Of a DNA stretch of 9,447 nucleotides, positions 9,007 to 9,447 are shown in pieces; within the stretch, counting starts at the first letter, position 1, and each line of letters begins with the position of its first letter. This DNA is from Rhizobium sp. Q54 (GTDB taxonomy: Bacteria > Pseudomonadota > Alphaproteobacteria > Rhizobiales > Beijerinckiaceae). The notes beneath the pieces were generated by a model. That model was given only the letters and a program-made list of their open reading frames with translations, was not told the DNA's origin and did no database searches. The stretch is from assembly GCA_945903655.1 (NCBI GenBank), contig CAMDOY010000117.1, positions 1-9,447 of the forward strand. The letters are read 5' to 3'. Position numbers and translations under genes: made by a program.

Positions 9007-9033
9007 ATTATATGCACTGCACAAAAATGTCAA
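9007..9033 (-). promoter_or_regulatory. Near-consensus sigma-70 promoter of the phasin gene
   Basis: On the minus strand a perfect TTGACA (9028-9033) and a perfect TATAAT (9007-9012) are separated by 15 bases, shorter than the optimal 17. The transcript would begin near 9000, giving a leader of about 57 bases. Perfect hexamers are unusual in such GC-rich DNA and fit the strong expression typical of phasins, while the short spacer may hold the promoter in check. Confidence 0.75.
9013..9024 (+). promoter_or_regulatory. PhaR-like operator inside the phasin promoter
   Basis: TGCACTGCACAA fills the spacer between the phasin -10 and -35 boxes. Its core is the inverted repeat TGCA-C-TGCA. It agrees at all 12 positions with the degenerate Bradyrhizobium PhaR consensus as I remember it (TGCRNYGCASMA), and resembles the TGC/GCA dyads described for PhaR in Paracoccus. 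PhaR represses phasin genes until PHB is present, so the position suits a repressor blocking RNA polymerase. Confidence 0.65.
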
Positions 9034-9095
9034 GCCTCCCCTTCGCAGCGCAGCAAAAAGGGTAAAAATTCATTAATCATAATTCCTTCAAGCCG

Positions 9096-9111
9096 TTAAC
9101 CGACGCGTAAC
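9096..9111 (+). promoter_or_regulatory. Possible CtrA-like box upstream of the D,D-carboxypeptidase
   Basis: TTAA, seven bases, then GTAAC resembles the CtrA consensus TTAA-N7-TTAAC with one mismatch. It lies in the divergent region, about 90 bases before the carboxypeptidase ATG. Such motifs arise by chance, so this is tentative. Confidence 0.25.
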
Positions 9112-9138
9112 TACGAACCGCTAGGGTCTGGAGGTGTG

Positions 9139-9192
9139 ATGTTCAGGCCACCACCCCAGGTGATGGCCACGGTTCGGGGTTTCGTATGCTGA
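9139..9192 (+). CDS. Possible 17-codon leader peptide upstream of the D,D-carboxypeptidase
   Basis: An ATG at 9139-9141, 4 bases after GGAGG (9130-9134), opens a 17-codon frame reading MFRPPPQVMATVRGFVC. Its TGA (9190-9192) falls just after the ATG of the carboxypeptidase gene (9186-9188), giving ATGCTGA. This is the best ribosome-binding site in the divergent region, whereas the downstream gene has only a weak GGGG. A leader that couples translation of the enzyme is plausible. The Pro-Pro-Pro run could slow ribosomes. There is no homology evidence. Confidence 0.35.
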   Translation: MFRPPPQVMATVRGFVC

Positions 9193-9447
9193 CTGTTCCC
9201 GTGAGTGTTTTTAGCAGGCGCGTCCTGTCCGTGGTCATCTCTGGCAGCGTAGCCCTGGCGGCCCTCATGGTGGATACGGGCGCGGCGGAGGCCAAGAGCC
9301 GCAAGAAGAACCACAAGCGTCACTATGCCGGATCATCCTATACCCCGCCCTACGCCGCCATGGTCGTGGACGCCAATACCGGCCGTGTTCTGCATGCAAA
9401 TCAGGAGCATGCGCTGCGCCATCCCGCATCGGTCACCAAGGTCATGA
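9186..9447 (+). CDS. D-alanyl-D-alanine carboxypeptidase (peptidase S11), N-terminal part, cut by window edge
   Basis: This low-molecular-weight penicillin-binding protein removes the terminal D-Ala from peptidoglycan pentapeptides in the periplasm. Only the first 87 residues are in the window. A signal peptide is visible: a basic start (SRR at 10-12), a hydrophobic core to about 28, and a possible cleavage site near 33-36. A very basic linker (KSRKKNHKRH, 37-46) comes next, then the S11 opening YAAMVVDANTGRVLHA (56-71) and HPASVTKVM (79-87), where Ser82 and Lys85 form the catalytic SxxK motif. The later SxN and KTG motifs lie outside. The start has only a weak GGGG upstream and may depend on the overlapping 17-codon frame. 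It is divergent from the phasin gene. Confidence 0.93.
   Translation, partial: MLTVPVSVFSRRVLSVVISGSVALAALMVDTGAAEAKSRKKNHKRHYAGSSYTPPYAAMVVDANTGRVLHANQEHALRHPASVTKVM

Overview
The window is high-GC chromosomal DNA from an alphaproteobacterium, most likely of the order Hyphomicrobiales (Rhizobiales). The evidence is the clpS-clpA pair next to a short phasin_2-type phasin, the style of the proteins (ClpA with a charged linker and Lys/Pro tail, an orphan Bug-type solute receptor), and a PhaR-like operator. The genus cannot be named from this sequence alone. Almost everything is on the minus strand; only the D,D-carboxypeptidase at the right edge is on the plus strand.

Layout, left to right: the N-terminal part of glyA (cut by the left edge); a terminator; an L,D-transpeptidase with a Tat-like signal and a GTG start; 476 bases with no gene; a tightly coupled pair made of a four-helix membrane protein and a 3-hydroxyisobutyryl-CoA hydrolase; a TctC/Bug periplasmic receptor; a strong terminator; clpA; a 265-base spacer; clpS; a terminator; a phasin; a divergent regulatory region; and the start of a D-alanyl-D-alanine carboxypeptidase (cut by the right edge).

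Four themes can be read from the genes. ClpS and ClpA form the N-degron branch of regulated proteolysis: ClpS captures substrates, and ClpA unfolds them into ClpP, which is not encoded here. The phasin coats polyhydroxybutyrate granules, and its promoter carries a match to the PhaR operator between near-perfect -35 and -10 boxes. The two murein enzymes act in sequence: D,D-carboxypeptidases make the tetrapeptides that L,D-transpeptidases use as donors. HIBCH belongs to valine breakdown and shares a 4-base stop/start overlap with the membrane protein.

This is mostly conserved core genome. I found no mobile element, CRISPR array, tRNA or rRNA, and no clear new multi-gene system. The points most worth checking are a Met-to-Gln change at the ClpS gatekeeper position, the PhaR-like box inside the phasin promoter, and a 17-codon upstream ORF with a strong ribosome-binding site whose stop overlaps the start of the D,D-carboxypeptidase.
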